A stretch of 64,000 nucleotides of DNA from Bursaphelenchus xylophilus (GCA_904066235.2 CAJFCV020000004.1:434001-498000), one strand, 5' to 3'; shown: positions 21,901 through 32,475, counted from the first letter of the stretch. Translations and numbers: made by a program. The notes: generated by a model not told the origin, from the letters alone.

Positions 21901-22499
21901 GCATTTTCATAAAGTGCATGGACATTTGTCGCGGCCCGCACCGTGCAGAAAAACCCCGACAAGTTTCAACTTCGTCGCTGCGATGGCGCCAGGATGCGCA
22001 GTGCAAGTTGTCGCGGCCCGCACCGTGCACAAAAACCCCTTATTTTTTGCACCGTGCATTCCACCTTTTTTTGTTTTGCACTGTGCATGTGAAATATCGC
22101 TGCGACATAAGCTTCTTTCCAATTTCGTGGTCGCGGTTTTTGCACTGTGCAAACGGCTTTTTTTGAGGATTGCACGGTGCGGAAAAGATGCACTGTGCGT
22201 TGGCGACAAGCGTGGGAAAAAGTTCGAAATGCACTGTGCGTTCGCGACAAGCGTGGGAAAAAATCCAAGATGCACTGTGCAAACGGCTTTTTTGAGGATT
22301 GCACGGTGCGGAAAAGATGCACTGTGCGTTGGCGACAAGCGTGGGAAAAAGTTCGAAATGCACTGTGCAACCGGCTTTTTTGCGTTTTGCACTGTGCGAA
22401 AAGAGGGAAATGCACTGTGCGTTGGCGACAAGCGTGGGAAAATGTATAAAATGCACTGTGCGAAAGCAAAAAAAATGTCCATGAACTTTATGAAAATGC
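21901..22499. mobile_element. MITE family E with GCACTGTGC array
   Basis: Termini GCATTTTCATAAAGTGCATG and its inverse, flanked by TA on both sides; 599 bp. The interior holds tandem units of GGCGACAAGCGTGGGAAAAA separated by GCACTGTGC words. Long open frames on both strands simply follow the repeat. A short relative is at 30006-30190. Confidence 0.85.
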
Positions 22500-23433
22500 T
22501 AACAGAAGATTGTGCAAAAATCGTGGAATTTTCGAGGAATTTTCGCCGAGAGAGTACGCGAAATGCGGAGAGCGGTCAGAGAGGAAAACACTTTTTTGGC
22601 TATAGCTTTCCCAGTTTTGTGCGAAAAAAATATTTTTTGTGGAACCATCACTCTCTACGGTACAAATAGAGACGAAACTTTTCATAGAAAATCTCAAAAA
22701 AAAAAAAAAAAAAAATGCCAACTTTCTACCAAAAAATCCCGATAATTTCTGCAAAGCGAGAGCTAAAAATCTCATAAATGTCTTACAAAAAAAAATATTT
22801 TAAAATTTGCCTCCAGTTTCATCCAAATCTGCATGTTGCACTTGGCACCCTTCTCGCTGTCGATTGTAATTCCGCCCGAAAAAGACAATGGGAAAAAGAG
22901 CCGGTGGGAGCCGAAACGCGTCTCATCATAAAACGCGAAAGAGAATGGAGTCGGAGAATGGATGTCCGGGGATTTCCGGCCCATGACTCTTCAGGCGATC
23001 CCACTGACCACATTTCGCGGTTTTATTCCGAGCCGCTTTACCCCGTAATATGAACCTTAAAGTGTTTTTTTTCGTGGATTTATGGTTTTTTGAAAATTTC
23101 AGATTTGAAATTTTCAAAAAACTGAATTTTTTTGTTTGGTTTTTGATCCTATTTCAACAGTTTGAAATATTGCTTGTTTGTTTATCCGGGTTTTCTGCGC
23201 AAGTCCTAAGGGAATGGGCTTCCAAGAGACGAAAAATGTGTCGTTCTGGTCCCAACACGAAAAGTTTGAGGAACAAAAATAGAAGCAAAATAATTTATTT
23301 TTTTCAAATTCGAAATCGTGAAAACCCCTTTTTTATCTGCTCCTCTCTCCTAGTGTTGCATAGTTTCTCGCCTATAGAGATCGTTGAAATTTGGCTGCGA
23401 TTTCCGGCCCGGCCCCAGAGCCATGTCTAGATA
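22500..23433. repeat. Family H copy, then unique islands
   Basis: H copy at about 22530-22850 (GAGAGAGTACGCGAAATGCG, CAAAGCGAGAGCTAAAA). 22850-23060 is repeat-free and GC-richer. 23060-23430 shows no supported exon. Confidence 0.5.
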
Positions 23434-23660
23434 CAGTGGCGAACAAAACCGGCGGCAAGAAACGTACCATTTTGCATCCGGGAAGTATCAAAAATGTAGC
23501 AAAATACCTCCCACGCCAAGTGAAAAATCTCCGACTTGAAAACCTTGTTTTACGAGGAAAAGGACGAAGTTTTCAGTTGGAGAGGGAGGTTATTTTGCTA
23601 CATTTTTGATACTTCCCGGATGCAAAATGGTATGTTTTTTGTCACTGGATCAGGTCCCCT
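23434..23660. mobile_element. MITE family F copy
   Basis: CAGTGGCGAACAAAACC left end after TA, TTTTGCATCCGGGAAGTA arms, GGATCAGGTCCCC right end. Confidence 0.75.
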
Positions 23661-24665
23661 ACCCATTATCTTGAATCCTCCGTGGCTTCATAAAGTCAAA
23701 ACCAACGTCATTCCTCACACCACGATGAGACGATGCATCCTTATGTCCACTTTACACGCCGAAATTCCAAAAATTTCAACACACGCAACAGGCCCTCCAA
23801 GATGCGCCAAAACAAACCCTTCGGCGCTTAAAACAAAAATCCCCTTAAAAGCCGCGGCCCCGAGGCGCTTAAGTGAATTGTTACGTCCTGCGCGAGGAGG
23901 AATCGAATTAAAACCCGGCCGCCGCCCCAAATTGTACACACGGCGCATTCGCAAACAAAAACTGCTCGATATGCAAATTGGCTCGGCCCCTAAATATGCA
24001 AAAATTGGGCGCAAGGCGATTAGGCTTGAAGAATTGGAAAGGAGAAAATGAAATTTCAAAGAATAATGAAGCCCTTGTTCAGGGTCCATTCAAGCTGATT
24101 GGAAGTTGATTTACTTATCTCTGACTTTATAATACATACATATATGCATGATTATATAGCAATCACGACATACGAATCTCTTACTTTTGGCTTAGAACTT
24201 GTTATGGCGCTTAGAAATTTGGCTTAATATTAATATGAACGTATAAGGAAGGTCATGTTGATCGACAGCAAGCACGGTGAATCAAATAAGCGAAAAAACA
24301 CGTCAGTACATAAGCCATTCAAAAATACAGATATCCACTTAGTAGCCAACAAAAAAATTTGAAAAGTCTGTTAACAGAAAGTCTTCCAAATGCCCAAAGA
24401 TCTACTCAACTTCAAAGACTACGGTAAAAGTTTCTTATTCTGGCCAGAACGTATAACTTCGCGCAAAATAGCCAGCATTGGCCGAAATTTGGAGCGCAGT
24501 GTTAGCCTGCCATTCTAAACGTAAGGACGTTGAATTTATTGAATTAGATACCGTTTATTTTGGGAAACTTTTAAAAAACGGCTGCAGAATGCGGTGTCGT
24601 TTCATACGACGAAATGGACGAGCATATTACTGTCCGCATTCAGTCTTTTCGCTGTCCGCAGAACT
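23661..24665. other. Unique sequence, no gene supported
   Basis: A long plus-strand frame ends at 24051 with RRIRKQKLLDMQIG, but it begins inside the F element and lacks splice or start support. 24060-24660 is AT-rich unique sequence. Not called as coding. Confidence 0.35.
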
Positions 24666-25236
24666 TTATTCACTCTCCGAAATATTTACAATGCTGTGAT
24701 ACAACGTGCCATTGAGGTTGTTCATTGTGTGTTGGATGCTCTTTTCTTCACATATCAAATTGCCTGAAGCGAGAGCCAGAAGTGTGGCTAGTTGTTTCAT
24801 CAAGGATGTAAACGCTTTTCCTGTCGCCTCTGTGAGTCACGTTTCATTGCGCATATAATCTCTTGAAATTTCTCTTCGTCTTGAATGTACACAGCCTTCA
24901 GCATAACAGTAATGTCCGAGTCTAAATATTTCGTTAATAATTGACCACCGCATTCATCTTTGTTGGTCACGTCACAAAGGACTTCCTCCATATTCCCAAA
25001 CTCATGAAATTGACTGTTGTGGATGAAGTAAAGCAGCGGAAATCTCAATACTGCTATCATAGATTCAAGTGTGATTTGGGCTTGGTTTGTCACTATCTGA
25101 GAGAAAACGCCAAAAAAGATGGGGACTTCAAACGAAATGTTCAATCCCTCAATTATAACTGTGAACGAAGTGAAGAAGCCTGCAAAAAGGGTTTTGTTAC
25201 CCTTTGTAACGGTTGAATTTACCTGATAATCCGATA
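24666..25236 (-). CDS. Putative gene fragment, unrecognised family
   Basis: Three minus-strand segments splice in frame. The first ends at 25216 (LELAQKLKSIGLS, donor CAG/GTAAAT). The second runs 25179-24814 after CTTTTTGCAG and before GTTTAC. The third runs 24763-24666 after CTCGCTTCAG and ends in TAA. The middle exon is 121 codons with a hydrophobic start (FFTSFTVIIEGLNISFEV) and several cysteines. The last reads NLICEEKSIQHTM. No family is recognised. It lies 3' of the receptor-like exons (25274-25760), but I found no phase-compatible junction, so it may be another gene or pseudogene. 5' end not found. Confidence 0.45.
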
Positions 25237-25273
25237 GACTTCAGTTTTTGCGCCAATTCTAATCTTCAATGTT

Positions 25274-25760
25274 TTAGGGGCTGCAGTTCATGAACATGGG
25301 AAAAACATTGATGCTTTGTTGAACCTTGGGCGACGTTTTCTCTACGAGAAACATCAATGCAACTGGGAGCATGGTCAAGAACACGTACAAAACCATCATT
25401 GGAGCCATAAAAACCAGTCCAACTATAGGTTCTCCTCTGCTGTATGACAACAGAAGCTGTATGTTCGTTCTATAAACGACTGAGAATTCACATCGCCTTT
25501 CTGCGCCCAGCCGTTGCTAAAAAATTAACATTAAACAACTAACCTACGACGTTAATGGCGCTACAATCAAATTCCGCCTGAAGATACGTATGCGAAGGAC
25601 GCCACGTCAGCACTAAGAAGTATCCGCAGAAGTAAATACGGTTGACATTATAGCTGGAGTCGACGTGGCCGGTTTTTCCATACGCCACCTGCCTATACAA
25701 CGTCCATGGTACCAACGAACAATAAATACATATAATAACCGCAATGGGTCCCGTTTTATA
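25274..25760 (-). pseudogene. Receptor-like transmembrane gene fragment cut by a mariner insertion
   Basis: Two exons on the minus strand: 25760-25548 (71 codons) and 25516-25274 (80 codons plus TAA). They are joined by a 31-nt intron (GTAGGTTAG to TTTTTTAG). The first reads GPIAVIICIYCSLVPWTLY, a membrane helix. The second carries a basic loop (QRLGAERRCEFSVVYRTN) and another helix (FMAPMMVLYVFLTMLPVAL). This layout resembles the late helices of nematode chemoreceptors, possibly the Sra/Srab group, but that is tentative. The 5' side stops at the mariner end at 25761. Beyond the mariner and nested elements the frame continues for only about eight codons (YLCVPL) to a TAG acceptor. I infer a disrupted gene. 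Confidence 0.55.
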
Positions 25761-27379
25761 TTAGGTTGGACGGAAAGTTCGTACGATTTTTTACTGCTGC
25801 TATTTAAGAAAGAAAAATTTTTCATAAGGGGCATTTGCTGAAGACTTGGTTGAAAGAGTAGGACCTAGGCCAGCACCATGACCAACAATCACAAGTCAAA
25901 CACATTTGGAGCCCGTCAACACCTTTGGAGCCAGCGGAACCTCAAGAACAACCCGCACGGATACCCGCAAATGGTCTCACCACGGAAACACTTATTGGCA
26001 TTCTGCAGCAACTACAATAGGATCCACGGGAAGGAGGAATTCAGATATTAGAGAACAGATAGATGGAGATATAGGACAGGAATTGGTCAAAAGGAGGACA
26101 GAAGGGCGGGCGCACACTTGCGGGCAACCACTTTGCGGGCAACCAGTTTGCGGGCAAATTTTTTGCGGGCAGCCACTTTGCGGGCAGCCGACATTTGCGG
26201 CCAGCACCGGCATTTGCGGGCAGCCTGGGACATTTCCGGGCAGGGTCGACAGTTGCGGGCAGCCTGGAAGATTTGCGGGCAGCCGACATTTGCGGGCAAC
26301 CGAGACCTGATTGTGAAGGTAACAGGGTGGAGGTGGAAAAATTACTATGATATTTTGGAAATTTGCCGACATTTGCGGGCAGCCGACATTTGCGGGCAAC
26401 CGGCACATGAGGATAACAAGGTGGAGATGGAAAAATTACGGCGATATTTTGGAAGTTTTCCGACATTTGCGGGCAGGCAATACTTGCGGGAAGCCGACAT
26501 TTGCGGGCAACAGTTCCAAAAGTACCAATACAGACTGTGTGATTGTTTTTCCCTGTTGCCCGCAAATGTCGGCTGCCCGCAAGTGTCGGTTGCCCGCAAA
26601 TGTCGGCAAATTTCCAAAATATCGCAGTAATGTTTCTACCTCCACCCTGTAACCCTCAGGTGCCGGTTGCCCGCAAATGTCGGCTGCCCGCAAGTGTCGG
26701 TTGCCCGCAAATGTCCTAGGCTGCCCGCAAATGTCTCAGCTGCCCGCAAATGTTTCAGCTGCCCGCAAGTGTGACCCTCCAAATTTTGCCCGCAAAGTGG
26801 CTGCCCGCAAAAAATTTGCCCGCAAACTGGTTGCCCGCAAAGTGGTTGCCCGCAAGTGTCGCGACGCCGACAGAAGAAGGACGCGCGAGGGCGTTAGCCC
26901 GAGTATTATCAGTTGATACTTTTGGTCTTGGGTTTTATTGTTGACTTGTTTACTCTTGTTTTGCAGTTGTATCGTTTGGTTTGGATAAACCTATCATTAG
27001 TACGTGTTTGGCGAGTCATTTCTAGGAGATCTCCGGATCCTTATCCCCACGAACTATCCCTCAAATAGTTCTAATAAAGAGTTGCTATTAAATATTTTAT
27101 CCGACACACGTTTTTATGATTTCTAATTGTGTTTATCGTAGTCAGAAAGACCACTGGACATTGCCTACAAAGTTTCAGAGTTTCATCGAAAGCGATCTGG
27201 AAACTAGAGCTTGCGTTCTGGACCCTACCTGAAATAGCCGCAAAGCGGGAAGACCTCTTATAATTAAGCTCGTTTTGGCGGAGCTAACGATTGGCACGTA
27301 GCATATAAATCTTCACACTGTACTCTTGTATATATTGAAAGTTGGGTAAAAAATTGTACGAACTTTCCGTCCAACCTAA
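25761..27379. mobile_element. Mariner-ended element carrying a palindromic minisatellite
   Basis: Ends are TTAGGTTGGACGGAAAGTTC and its inverse; the terminal repeats match over about 30 bp and TA flanks both sides. These are classic mariner termini. No transposase is present. The 1619-bp interior holds a large inverted minisatellite (26115-26870) and 3' sequence with AATAAA that resembles a long terminal repeat. A non-autonomous or chimeric element. Confidence 0.85.
26115..26870. repeat. Inverted minisatellite of TTGCGGGCA units
   Basis: The left half repeats TTGCGGGCAACC and TTGCGGGCAGCCGACAT. The right half is the reverse complement (GGTTGCCCGCAAATGTCG), so the whole block can fold as a long hairpin. 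Long Cys/Arg/Gly-rich frames on both strands are by-products. It lies inside the mariner-ended element. Confidence 0.85.
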
Positions 27380-27815
27380 TACAAGGGAACACAGAGATAC
27401 TAGTCCAGCAAAAAAGTCCGCGGAATGGATTTCGCACCCCGCACAGTGCAGTTTCGAATCAGAACAGTGCAGACCCCGCGATTGACTTTTCGCACTGTGC
27501 ATTTGAATTTTGCACAGTGCAAATGCCAAAATCGGCACTGTGCGGCCATTTCTTGGCTTTTCGCACAGTGCAAGTTGGATTTCTGTTTCGCCTTGGAAAT
27601 CGCAGCGATTTTTGAAGGAAAATCGAAATTTCTTGCGACATGTCGCCGAAATTGGGGCTGCCGCTTGGGAAATCGTTCGTTTTTTGACTTGATTGCACAG
27701 TGCGGAATGATTTTGGGGGGAAAAAAGCACATGTGCGCACAGTGCAGCCCAAAGTTTCCTTCGGTTTGCACTGTGCGGCGCTCCGGAGATTGAGCTTTTT
27801 ACTAGTCGCGACATA

Positions 27816-28074
27816 CTAGGCGGGCCAAAAAGTCTTGACATGTTTTCGCACAGTGCGGGCGCATGAATTCGGTGTCGCGACGAGGTGTCGCGCGATAAAA
27901 CCTTTGGCGGGGTGCGAATGAAGAACGCACTGTGCGTTGTTTACCCCTTTCAAAACAATCTTTTTGCACTGTGCGGTGTCGCATTGCACCGTAAATTTTT
28001 CTTGTCGCCGCGCGACAAATTGCATGCACGACGGCGCACTGTGCAGACATGTCAAGACTTTTTGGCCCGCCTAG
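27816..28074. mobile_element. Element C, innermost of the nest
   Basis: Termini CTAGGCGGGCCAAAAAGTCT and the inverse, TA on each side, 259 bp. The interior carries GCACAGTGC and GCACTGTGC words. Inserted in the left terminus of B. Confidence 0.85.
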
Positions 28075-28204
28075 TAAAGTCCTGACACATTTTGCACCGT
28101 GCGAAAGTTCGGGGTTTGGACGTCGCGCCCCCAAATTCGGGTTTGTGGCGCGCGAAAGTGCACGTCGCTAGTGCAAAAACGGGAAATCGCGGCGACAAAT
28201 GCAA

Positions 28205-29170
28205 AAAGATGAATTCCATCGATTGCGACCCCGCATCGATTGCGACCCAGCATCGATTGCGACCCCGCAACGATTGCGACCCAAAATGGGGTAAAGCGAC
28301 CCCGGGATGAAAATTCTTTGATTCTCTTCGGGAAAAACTTGCTTTAGGGGTTTTCGAGGGTGCTGATTTCGAAAATCATGTTCATTTTTCCTCTAGTACT
28401 ACATAGTACTGTCTGATACTATATAGTACGAATTGAAAATATGGCTTTTGACGTTAATGGTGTTGTTTTGATGCTTAGTACTCTTCAAAAACACGTTTTA
28501 AAGGCTTGGTGCTATATAGTACTGTCTGATACTATATAGTACGAAGTCAAAATATGGCTTTTGACGTTAATGGTGTTGTTTTGATGCTTAGTACTCTTCA
28601 AAAACACGTTTTATTCACTTGGTGCTATATAGTACTATCTCATACTATGTAGTACGAGGTGTAAAGTTGGCCTTTAGGCGTTAGTGGTGTTGTTCTGGTG
28701 CTTAGTACGCTTATTTTTACTTCGTACTATATAGTATCAGACAGTACTATATAGCACCAAGCCTTTAAAACGTGTTTTTGAAGAGTACTAAGCATCAAAA
28801 CAACACCATTAACGTCAAAAGCCATATTTTCACTTCGTACTATATAGTATCAGACAGTACTATGTGGTACTAGAGGAAAAATTAACATGATTTTCGAAAT
28901 CAGCACCCTCGAAAACCCCTAAATCGAGTATTTAACGTCAAAAGCGATATTTTCACTTCGTGCTATATAGTATCAGACAGCACTATGTAGTACTAGAGGA
29001 AAAATGAACATGATTTTCGAAATCAGCACCCTCGAAAACCCCTAAAGCAAGTTTTTCCCGAAGAGAATCAAAGAATTTTCATCCCGGGGTCGCTTTACCC
29101 CATTTTGGGTCGCAATCGATGCGGGGTCGCAATCGATGCGAGGTCGCAATCGAGCGGGGTCGCAATCGAA
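28205..29170. repeat. Long palindrome with CGATTGCGACCC and TACTATATAGTA repeats
   Basis: The outer arms repeat CATCGATTGCGACCCC. The next layer is GGGGTTTTCGAGGGTGCTGA. The centre repeats TACTATATAGTATCAGACAG and GACGTTAATGGTGTTGTTTT in both orientations. Non-coding. Confidence 0.8.
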
Positions 29171-29810
29171 GGATTCCCAAAAAGATGCACAGTGCTGAAA
29201 TGAAAGAAGAATGCACGGTGCAAAAATGTGTCAGGACTTTATGTCGCGACTAGTACTGTGTAATCTTGAATTAATGATAGTAAATTTACACTTGAAAGAC
29301 TCAAAATATATTATTGAGTCAATAAAGTTGTCAACACCTTTGTAGAGTCAAAAAATGGTCTTTTTTCACAAAAAATGCACTCAGAAAGTGCAAAAATTAT
29401 TGTATGACAACATTTTTGGTGTAAAACAACCCTAGAAAACGCCACTGAATACACAATCCTTTCTACAGTCATCATTTTATAATTATCATGCACTTTAGTC
29501 GAGCAATGTCCTAATTTACTGTAGTTATTAACCTCCTAAGCGTAATTTGAAGTCCGCACTGTGCATCCAACCGGGGAACCATCCGCACCGTGCGCCGTCG
29601 CCGAAATCCGGCCGAAGCCGAGCGCACCGTGCAAACCCAAAAAAAGGGGACTTTTTGCACTGTGCAATGACTTTGAAACGTCTTTTCGCACTGTGCCCCC
29701 AATTCCGTCGCGCGCACCCTATAATTTGCACTGTGCGCGCCGAAAAATGCACAGTGCATGCGCGAACAGCACAGTGCAGCCATTCCGCGGACTTTTTTGC
29801 TGGACTAGTA

Positions 29811-30005
29811 TTTGGCGCAAGCAGGCGTCAGTTGAAAATTTCTGTATTAGGGATTTTTCTGCGCAATTTTTTCTGTCTTCTCAAAAGGGACAAAAACCCA
29901 AAATTAACTTCATTCGCTTTTAAAACTGTTTTGTGTCAAGTTGACCAAGTTGTATCTCCTCCTTCCTTCGATTATGGGAACCAAAACCAAGCGTAGGTTC
30001 TTGTA
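29811..30005. repeat. Diverged end of the 177/180-bp array
   Basis: 29930-30003 matches the array unit (CTTCGATTATGGGAACCAAA, ACCAAGCGTAGG) with many changes. The rest is unassigned. Confidence 0.5.
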
Positions 30006-30190
30006 GCATTTTCATAAAGTGCATGGACTTTTGCACTGTGCATTTCGTTTTCTTCGCGCGACACGATCCTTTTCAAAACATTTTTGCACGGTGCAATTGT
30101 CTCAAGTTTCGCGGCGGCGCAATGTGCAGTCAACCTTTTTCTTGCACAGTGCGGCGAGCGACAGAAAGTCCATGCACTTTATGAAAATGC
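30006..30190. mobile_element. MITE family E, short copy
   Basis: Termini GCATTTTCATAAAGTGCATG and the inverse, TA at 30004-30005 and 30191-30192, 185 bp. The interior has GCACTGTGC, GCACGGTGC and GCACAGTGC. It splits the outermost unit of the adjacent array. Confidence 0.85.
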
Positions 30191-30195
30191 TAATA

Positions 30196-31030
30196 GTAGC
30201 AGAACGTTTTCTCGTGGACAATCAACGGCACCTTCGCGGCCACTGACGTTATCCGACGTCAGAATGATGACAATTCCATCTGTACCTGACCGTAAGGAGT
30301 TCGAAGTTTGGTTTGTGATCAAGTTGTTCTCCTTTCTTCGATTATGGAAATCAAAACCAAGCGTAAGTTCCTGTAGCACAACGTTTTCTCGAGGACAATC
30401 AACGGGACCTGCGGGGCCACTCACGTTATCCGACGTCAGAATGATGACAATTCCATCTGTACGTGGCCGTAAGGAGTTCGGAGTTTGGTTTGTGATCAAG
30501 TCGTCCTGCTTTCTTCGATTATGGAAACCAAAACCAAGCGTAAGCTCACAAAACGTTAATTCTTTAGGACGTGGACAATCAACGGCACCTTCGCGGCCAC
30601 TGACGTTATCCGACGTCAGAATGATGACAATTCCATCTGTACCTGACCGTAAGGAGTTCGAAGTTTGGTTTGTGATCAAGTTGTTCTCCTTTCTTCGATT
30701 ATGGAAATCAAAACCAAGCGTAAGTTCCTGTAGCACAACGTTTTCTCGAGGACAATCAACGGGACCTGCGGGGCCACTCACGTTATCCGACGTCAGAATG
30801 ATGACAGTTCCATCTGTACGTGGCCGTAAGGAGTTCGGAGTTTGGTTTGTGATCAAGTCGTCCTGCTTTCTTCGATTATGGAAGCCAAAACCAAGCGTAA
30901 GCTCACAAAACGTTAATTCTTTAGGACGTGGACAATCAACGGCACCTTCGCGGCCACTTACGTTATCGGACGTCAGAATGATGACAATTCCATCCGTATC
31001 TGACCGTAAGAAGTTCGAAATTCCCTCGTA
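30196..31030 (-). repeat. Tandem 177/180-bp array that looks like a duplicated exon
   Basis: The word ACGTTATCCGACGTCAG starts at 30246, 30423, 30603, 30780 and 30960, spacings of 177, 180, 177 and 180. The units therefore alternate in a two-unit higher-order pattern, and every spacing is a multiple of three. On the minus strand each unit reads ELTLGFDFHNRRKENN then TDGIVIILTSDN and reaches a donor-like GTGAGT, GTCAGT or GTAAGT. Some units have a GTGCTACAG acceptor about 54 nt later. This suggests repeated exon-plus-short-intron units, but plus-strand frames are also open, so coding is unproven. Confidence 0.6.
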
Positions 31031-32346
31031 ATCGCTTGAAGACTGTTCGTTTGGAAGTCAGATACTCGTAAATACTTGAACAACGCGCTACAACCGATAA
31101 CATGGTGACACATGTTCTAAAAATTCTGCAGATGACATTCCAGTGGTATCTTAGCCCAACACCAGCTCAAACATGGCCATTTGGCCAAAAATTTCATTTA
31201 CGGACATTGAAAAGTCATGTGGATTCTCACTGTCCGTAAATAAAAAAAAGAGTAGGGCAACACTGGGCGTAAAAGATCATGCATTTCTAAAAAAACTGTG
31301 TAGATGACGTTCCAGTAGCATGGAGATTCTACTGTCAGCAAGTAAAGGGTAAAAAACACTCCGGATTACAATGATCGATGTCAGTAGGACCAGCAGCACC
31401 CCGATGAAACAACCGCTCTACACTTCGTGTTTTCCTATGATCAACCGTTCTACGTGGCAAATTCGTTCCGACCGCGCGACTTCACTCCGGTCAGAGGATT
31501 TCATTCAGTCAATTCAATTCAATTTATTTCCGCTGATCATCTATCAAAAGTAGAGAAACGGGCCATGATTCGGGGCCAAGATGGGGATGCCACGTCGGTT
31601 CTCCAGTGTGCCAATCCTCAAGAAGGTCGTGCCACGGGTTGAGCTTCTGCCATCCTCCGGAGGGGTCATTCAGTCAATTGGACCGTTTCGATGGACGGTC
31701 GACTCTTTCGTCCTCCTCCGACTACCCGAGACTATCCACGTTGTTGTCGTATTGTGTGCTATTGTGACGTTTGCTGGATAAATACTCTTGCTATATCCCA
31801 GTTGGCTATTGTAGCGTCGATCCGGGCCCTATTCCCCGTTGATCTTATCTAGTTGCCCTCTACCCCTCGTAGACTAGGCACTACTAAGACTATCCGTGTT
31901 ATTTGTGTGTTACATGTGCTTCTGCGATATTTGGCTGGATAAATATATTGTGTATATCCCAGTTGGCTAATATATCGTCTACCCGGGTATTCTGCCCCAT
32001 CGACGCACCGTACGGCCTCTTTAGCGGGATCCGCCCATTTTGCGGGTTGCAGGAGACATTTTATACGACCCGCGGCGTTCTCGTGGTTTTCATCGAGAGA
32101 AAACAAAAAAAATACCCAAAGAATAAAAAATAAAGTTTTTCGGGAGATATGACTACAAGATGCCCTCGGAAAAGAGTGATTTAATGGTGTTGCGGGTGAA
32201 GATTGATGAAAATTGGAGTGAAACGCTTCATAATTAATGGGCGTTGCGGTTTAGTGGTTCCCTTTGGGAATGAAACTTACGGATTTTCTCCAACGTAGAG
32301 AGTAATGTGTGCTCCCGGGGGCGAAAAGTCAAGAAAGGTCTTATCA
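31031..32346. other. Unassigned sequence with a partial duplication
   Basis: TAGATGACGTTCCAGTAGCA and a diverged copy near 31130 form one repeat pair. A second pair, around TATATCCCAGTTGGCTA, lies at 31790 and 31955, about 165 bp apart. It may be a retroelement terminal region. No gene supported. Confidence 0.4.
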
Positions 32347-32475
32347 GGCTGTCGGGAAAATAATGAGAGCGCTGTCGCTGTGCCGATCGTGTCGCTGAAA
32401 TGAAAAGCGATTCGATTTTTTCGCGACACAATAAATTTTCCCGTCAGCGATGCGATTTTTGGCGCGACAGAGTGC
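32347..32475. mobile_element. MITE family D copy, right end lost
   Basis: CAGGCTGTCGGGAAAATAAT left end and family interior through GCGACAGAGTGCTCGC. The right terminus is replaced by unrelated sequence. Confidence 0.65.

Larger units (their letters stand above)
27802..29253. mobile_element. Element B, nested inside A and split by C
   Basis: Termini CTAGTCGCGACATAAAGTCC, with TA at both edges. The left terminus is interrupted after CTAGTCGCGACA by element C; removing C with one TA restores a match to the right terminus. The interior is a long palindrome centred near 28.65 kb. Confidence 0.85.
27400..29808. mobile_element. Element A, outermost of three nested TA elements
   Basis: Inverted termini CTAGTCCAGCAAAAAAGTCC, with TA at 27398-27399 and 29809-29810. 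Its two arms (27400-27799 and about 29530-29808) carry many GCACTGTGC/GCACAGTGC words. Element B and some unrelated sequence (29256-29520) lie in the middle. No transposase. Confidence 0.85.

Noticed and set aside
21907..22669. Overlapping open frames of up to 251 codons on both strands
   Set aside because: They follow the GCACTGTGC and GGCGACAAGCGTGGG repeats in several frames at once, with no domain or splice context.
23536..24051. 171-codon plus-strand frame with a basic C-terminus
   Set aside because: It starts inside a family F element, has no start or splice evidence and an opposing long frame, so coding is not supported.
24478..24699. 73-codon plus-strand frame
   Set aside because: It lies antisense to the last minus-strand exon candidate and has no splice or family evidence.
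26041..26690. Cys/Gly/Arg-rich frames that resemble a repeat protein
   Set aside because: They are translations of the TTGCGGGCA minisatellite, present on both strands because it is palindromic.
30084..31031. 315-codon plus-strand open frame
   Set aside because: It runs through the family E element and then the 177/180-bp array. The openness comes from the repeat, and the minus strand has the better exon-like and splice-like pattern.
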